NCBI GenBank assembly: GCA_013180625.2
Contig: SNVD02013943.1
Span: 780,690 to 844,689 of the forward strand
Length of the DNA stretch: 64,000 bases
Source: Boswellia sacra
Taxonomy: Eukaryota; Streptophyta; Magnoliopsida; Sapindales; Burseraceae
Direction of reading: 5' to 3'
This document shows, piece by piece, positions 60,208-64,000 of this stretch. How positions within the stretch are numbered: position 1 is the stretch's first letter; the number at the start of each line of letters is the position of its first letter. Below the pieces are notes generated by a model. The model worked only from the letters and a program-made list of their open reading frames with translations, was not told where the DNA came from and made no database searches. A program made the position numbers and the translations under genes.

Positions 60208-60718
60208 CTAGCAAACAGGGACGTTTTTAGTCAGATTCCCTAGACTATAACACTGCGATTCATCACGAAATTGTGTCCATAGATTAAGCAATTCACGCTG
60301 AACAAGTCCACAAGAATGTGACTCAAGAGTTAATAAAACATTATCCAGCGACTCATTACTCAGACCATTGTTAATAAATAACAGTTTATCTTCTCTATTT
60401 CTGGACACAACCTAATGAACGACAAGTCTTGTTACAATTCCATCTAGCACATTTATAACATACTTGTAACCTTTTTGCTCTTCGCCTCTTGGCGTAGTGG
60501 CTCTTTCCTAGACCAGGCATGTATTTTGCTAGGTTAATATCAGGCTCACCGAACAATCTTACCTTGGCTTCGATAAGACATCGGATATCCGTAGGCACAT
60601 TTAGGAGCATCAACGCCCAAAGTCTAGTCATCCGCACTTTATAAATTTTATACACAGCATTTTGAGGAAGTGAAGGGAAATATTTACGAAGGTTTGACAC
60701 AAAGATATCGGCATCCAT
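60208..60718 (-). pseudogene. ORF resembling flexivirus nucleic-acid-binding protein (basic + zinc finger), frameshifted
   Basis: A 107-codon ORF (60718-60395) starts at an ATG. It ends in an arginine-rich block followed by a Cys cluster: KSHYAKRRRAKRL (residues 72-84), then cysteines at 87, 90, 95, 99 and 104. An overlapping frame (60408-60208) appears to be its continuation after a one-step frameshift, total about 165-170 residues. The GxSxYAxRRRA..C-x2-C layout is that of the small nucleic-acid-binding, silencing-related proteins encoded near the 3' end of carla-, viti-, tricho- and mandarivirus genomes. I see no coat protein or other viral gene beside it. It could instead be an unknown retroelement protein with convergent basic-zinc features. 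It begins directly after a scrap of pol. Confidence 0.55.
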
Positions 60719-60719
60719 T

Positions 60720-60850
60720 GAAGAGAAGAAAAAGAAGAGATATTACCGATAATGCGATTGAGTCTGTTCTTCTCCAAGATGTGCATGTTTCAAACCTTTG
60801 GTCAATGGCTTCAGCTTCCGTTTAGATGTTTCCTCAAGCTGTTGCACAAA
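60720..60850 (-). pseudogene. displaced fragment of the pol region that normally precedes reverse transcriptase
   Basis: On minus, about 35 codons include KLKPLTKGLKHAHLGEE, which resembles the LKPLPxHLKYAxLGE segment found just N-terminal to reverse transcriptase in Athila-type pol. Here it lies downstream of integrase, a position it should not occupy. It breaks off at the virus-like ORF start (60718). It points to template switching or rearrangement during cargo capture. Confidence 0.5.
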
Positions 60851-61288
60851 TGAGCTCAAAGCACAAAAAAATCAAATTAAACAAAAGAAATGAAAAGAAA
60901 ACAAAATAAAATAAAGACGCATAAAAGAAATAAAAACACAATAGCAAACAAAAGTCAAAAATAAACAAAGAAACAAATGAGACAGATGACAAAGAGAGAT
61001 AAAACCTGATCAATTACGTTCGATAAAGCCTACGAGAGGAATCTCCTCGAGACACAAAAATTGATCATCATTACCTTCTTTTCTTCTTCTCTTTTTATTT
61101 ATTTTTCAAAAACATTGGGTTGCCACCCAATAAGCGCTTGGTTTAACGTCCTCAGCCTGACGTTATCTGCCCTCACCCATCAAGATAAGTTGGCTCGTAG
61201 AGAGGTACCTCATCGATGTCCTGCATCACTGAATTCTCATAGTAAGGCTTCAACCTGTGCCCATTCACCTTGAATACTTTATCCGTTT
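60851..61288 (-). other. post-integrase region of the Athila-like element
   Basis: After the frame break near 61316-61325 the end of pol continues in another frame to about 61175. An A-rich (plus strand) non-coding stretch follows to 60851. Confidence 0.5.
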
Positions 61289-64000
61289 TTAAGCTCTTGA
61301 TTTCCACTGCACCATGGGGAAAAAATTAGTAATAACAAAAGGTCCAACCCATCGAGATCGTAATTTACCTGGAAAGAACTTGAGGCGAGAATGAAATAAA
61401 AGAACTTTCTGTCCCACTTCAAAATTCTTCCTGGAGATCATTTTATCATGAAATGCCTTAGTTCTCTCCTTGTAAATTCTGGAATTCTCATAGGTATCAT
61501 TTCTAAGTTCTTCCAATTCTTGCAGTTGAAGCTTCCTTTGTTCTCTAGCAGCATCCATCTCCATGTTACAAAGCTTTACTGCCCACCATGCTTTATGTTT
61601 GAGCTCCACTGGAAGGTGGCGTGGCTTACCATAGACTAACCTATATAGAGACATACCAATAGGTATCTTGTAAGCAGTCCGGTATGCCCAAAGTGCATCA
61701 TTCAATCGTATGCTCCAATCTTTTCGGTTCAGATTCACTGTCTTCTCAAGAATGGACTTGACTTCTCGATTTGAAACTTCAACTTGACCACTAGTTTGTG
61801 GATGATATGCAGTAGACACCTTGTGAGTGATGTTGTATTTCTTGAGCAAGGCTTCAAATAATCGGTTGCAGAAATGTGTCCCTCTGTCGCTAATCATGGC
61901 TCTTGGTGTTCCAAATCTCGCAAAAATGTTAGATTTCACAAAATCTACAACAACTTTAGAATCATTAGTTCTCGTAGCTTTTGCTTCCACCCATTTAGAA
62001 ACATAATCCACAGCAAGTATAATGTAAACATTACCAAAAGATGAAGGAAAAGGACCCATGAAATCAAGACCCCACACATCAAAAATCTCGACAATAAGTA
62101 TAGGGGTTTGTGGCATTTGATTTTTGGCACTTAAATTACCTGTCCTTTGACAACGGTCACAAGCTTTGCAGAACAGATATGCATCTTTGAACAATGATGG
62201 CCAGTAGAATCCACAATCAAGAACTTTAAGGGCTGTTCTTTTTGGTCCGAAATGACCTCCACATGCATAAGAATGACAGAAGGTTAAAATTGAATTAAAT
62301 TTAGATTCAGAAATGCACCTTCTTATCACTTGGTCAGAACAATGCTTCCATAAGTACGGATCATCCCATATGTAATACTGGGCAATGTTCTTGATCTTGT
62401 CTCTTTGAGCTCGAGTCAAGTCATGTGGTAGCTTCTTGGTAACTAAGTAGTTGACAATATCTACATACCAAAGGGCTACTACATTTAGAGACAACAATTG
62501 TTCATCTGAAAAACTTTCTTGTAATGGCAGTGCATTCTTATCATGGATAATGCGACTGAGATGGTCTGCAACTAAGTTTTCACTTCCCTTCTTGTCTTTG
62601 ATTTCCAAGTCAAACTCCTGTAAAAGGAGTATCCACCTAATAAGCCTTGGTTTAGCATCTTTCTTTGTGAGTAAGTACCTCAAAGCTGCATGATCAGAAT
62701 AAACGGTTACTTTAGTACCAATCAAATAAGATCGAAACTTTTCTAGAGCAAAAATAACCGCTAGCAGCTCTTTCTCAGTGGTAGAATAATTAAGTTGAGC
62801 ATTATTTAAAGTTCGAGATGCGTAGTAAATGGCATGTGGAATCTTGTCAATTTGTTGACCCAAAACGGCACCCACAGTATAGTCACTCGCATAGCACATG
62901 ATCTCGAATGGATAATCCCAATTTGGAGATTGGATTATTGGAGTCGAAGTCAAGAGTTCCTTCAGTTTCTCAAATGCCTCTTTGCATTTCTCATCAAATT
63001 CAAAGGCCACATCATTCTGTAATAATCTGCATAGGGGCAATGCTATCTTCGAGAAATCTTTGATGAATCTACGATAAAAACCTGCATGACCAAGAAACGA
63101 ACGAATATCCCGCACACTTGTGGGAGGTGGTAAGGAAAATATAAGATCTATCTTGGATTTATCCACCTCTATACCCTTAGCAGAAATAACATGTCCCAAA
63201 ACTATACCATGATCTACCATAAAATGACATTTCTCCCAATTTAGAACAAGGTTAGTTTCTATACATCTTTGAAGTATGAGGGTAAGGTTGTCAATGTATT
63301 TTTCAAAAGAATCACCAAAAACACTAAAGTCATCCATAAATACTTCAATGATGTTCTCAACATAATCAGAGAAAATACTTACCATACACCTTTGGAAAGT
63401 GGCAGGGGCATTGCAAAGACCGAATGGCATGCGTCGATAGGCAAATGTATCGAATGGGCATGTGAATATAGTTTTCTCTTGATCCTTGGGGGCAATGACA
63501 ATCTGATTATATCCTGAATAGCCATCAAGAAAACAATAGTGAGAATGACCTGCTAACCTTTCCAGCATTTGATCAATGAACGGCAAAGGAAAGTGATCCT
63601 TGCGAGTTGCTGAATTGAGCTTCCGATAATCAATACAAACTCGCCACCCGGTTTGGATACGAGTGGGCACTAGCTCATTATTATCATTCTTAACCATCGT
63701 AACACCAGATTTCTTCGGAACAACTTGGACTGGACTCACCCACTTGCTGTCCGAAATTGGATAAATCACACCCACATATAACAATTTCAGGATTTCTTTC
63801 TTGACAACTTCCATCATCGGAGGATTCAACCTCTGCTTTGCTTCTCTAGTGGGCTTGGATCCCTCTTCTAACAAGATGCGGTGCATGCATACGGCTGGAC
63901 TAATACCTTTGATGTCAGCGATTGTCCACCCAATGGTTGTTTTGTGATCTTGAAGCACTCGGATGAGTTTCTCTTCTTGTAATGGTGTAAGGCCCTTTGC
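61289..64000 (-). CDS. pol: Athila-like pol (reverse transcriptase, RNase H, integrase), 5'-partial
   Basis: An open frame of about 900 codons enters from the right edge and runs to 61289. It starts with the pre-RT segment ([12 protein letters not shown]), then reverse transcriptase with [24 protein letters not shown] and the FMDD active site (63340-63329). RNase H shows [25 protein letters not shown] and [10 protein letters not shown]. The integrase zinc region has an H..H..C-x2-C pattern ([18 protein letters not shown]), and the core shows [15 protein letters not shown] and HPQTSGQVE with the three acidic residues. A GPF motif stands near the end. All expected catalytic residues are present and there is no internal stop, so the copy is young or recently active. 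A one-base shift in a homopolymer run at 61316-61325 ends this frame slightly early. Protease and gag must lie outside the window. Confidence 0.95.
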   Translation of the reverse strand, partial: AKGLTPLQEEKLIRVLQDHKTTIGWTIADIKGISPAVCMHRILLEEGSKPTREAKQRLNPPMMEVVKKEILKLLYVGVIYPISDSKWVSPVQVVPKKSGVTMVKNDNNELVPTRIQTGWRVCIDYRKLNSATRKDHFPLPFIDQMLERLAGHSHYCFLDGYSGYNQIVIAPKDQEKTIFTCPFDTFAYRRMPFGLCNAPATFQRCMVSIFSDYVENIIEVFMDDFSVFGDSFEKYIDNLTLILQRCIETNLVLNWEKCHFMVDHGIVLGHVISAKGIEVDKSKIDLIFSLPPPTSVRDIRSFLGHAGFYRRFIKDFSKIALPLCRLLQNDVAFEFDEKCKEAFEKLKELLTSTPIIQSPNWDYPFEIMCYASDYTVGAVLGQQIDKIPHAIYYASRTLNNAQLNYSTTEKELLAVIFALEKFRSYLIGTKVTVYSDHAALRYLLTKKDAKPRLIRWILLLQEFDLEIKDKKGSENLVADHLSRIIHDKNALPLQESFSDEQLLSLNVVALWYVDIVNYLVTKKLPHDLTRAQRDKIKNIAQYYIWDDPYLWKHCSDQVIRRCISESKFNSILTFCHSYACGGHFGPKRTALKVLDCGFYWPSLFKDAYLFCKACDRCQRTGNLSAKNQMPQTPILIVEIFDVWGLDFMGPFPSSFGNVYIILAVDYVSKWVEAKATRTNDSKVVVDFVKSNIFARFGTPRAMISDRGTHFCNRLFEALLKKYNITHKVSTAYHPQTSGQVEVSNREVKSILEKTVNLNRKDWSIRLNDALWAYRTAYKIPIGMSLYRLVYGKPRHLPVELKHKAWWAVKLCNMEMDAAREQRKLQLQELEELRNDTYENSRIYKERTKAFHDKMISRKNFEVGQKVLLFHSRLKFFPGKLRSRWVGPFVITNFFPMVQWKSRA

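Larger units (their letters stand above)
55504..64000 (-). mobile_element. Athila-like Ty3/gypsy retrotransposon, partial (5' end beyond the right edge)
   Basis: Read on minus, the visible order is reverse transcriptase, RNase H, integrase, about 4.3 kb of unusual cargo, polypurine tract and 3' LTR. The LTR length (1.4 kb), TGATAGGTGTC terminus and pol sequence point to the Athila lineage. Members often carry an env-like ORF between integrase and the 3' LTR; here that space holds a pol scrap, a virus-like zinc-finger ORF, tandem repeats and a LOG gene copy. Host bases next to the LTR are GTAAT (55499-55503), predicting the same five bases after the unseen 5' LTR. It is inserted in another retroelement. 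Confidence 0.9.

Noticed and set aside
1..64000. CRISPR arrays, rRNA, tRNA, bacterial-type operons
   Set aside because: No regularly spaced direct repeats with unique spacers, no rRNA or clear tRNA sequence, and the gene structure is plant nuclear.

Overview
The window is nuclear DNA of a flowering plant, most likely a eudicot. It is AT-rich, has intron-containing genes with GT..AG junctions, and is packed with plant transposable elements (Ty3/gypsy LTR elements, a Mutator-like element, LINEs, hAT and PIF/Harbinger types, MITEs). I cannot name the species from sequence alone. No CRISPR array, rRNA or tRNA gene was seen.

Four ordinary host genes can be modelled. On the minus strand (2.1-5.06 kb) lies a complete two-coding-exon RHM gene, the trifunctional UDP-L-rhamnose synthase, with a 5'-UTR intron. 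On the plus strand (30.6-36.5 kb) lies a six-exon SWEET2-type sugar transporter whose first intron is swollen to about 4.75 kb by two LINE sequences. On the minus strand (38.0-38.5 kb) is a single-exon gene for a small plant-specific membrane protein. On the plus strand (41.4-43.1 kb) is an FLX-like coiled-coil gene. These genes do unrelated jobs and form no operon or cluster.

The rest is mostly transposon sediment. From 5 to 21 kb there is a solo Athila-type LTR with a perfect 5-bp target duplication, several MITEs, a nested hAT element and a 0.5-kb direct duplication. From 21.18 to 28.71 kb there is one decayed autonomous MULE. It has matching termini, a mudrA-type transposase on plus, a convergent GRF zinc-finger ORF on minus, and two later insertions (hAT and PIF/Harbinger) that split the transposase. 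From 44 to 50.6 kb I recognise no gene, only a candidate SINE and a 150-bp foldback element with 12-bp flanking direct repeats.

The right end (52-64 kb) is a stack of insertions. A FAR1/FRS-type pseudogene is cut by an LTR element (3' LTR 53173-53710), and that element is cut by an Athila-like Ty3/gypsy element running off the right edge. The Athila element is the most interesting object here. Where relatives usually carry an env-like ORF, between integrase and 3' LTR, it carries in the same orientation a displaced scrap of pol, an ORF resembling the basic zinc-finger nucleic-acid-binding proteins of flexuous plant RNA viruses, three 67-bp tandem repeats each with a CACGTG G-box, and an intron-less, nearly complete copy of a LONELY GUY (LOG) cytokinin-activating enzyme gene with a single 1-nt frameshift. 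A retroelement carrying a hormone-activation gene beside a virus-like gene is the best candidate for a previously undescribed system.
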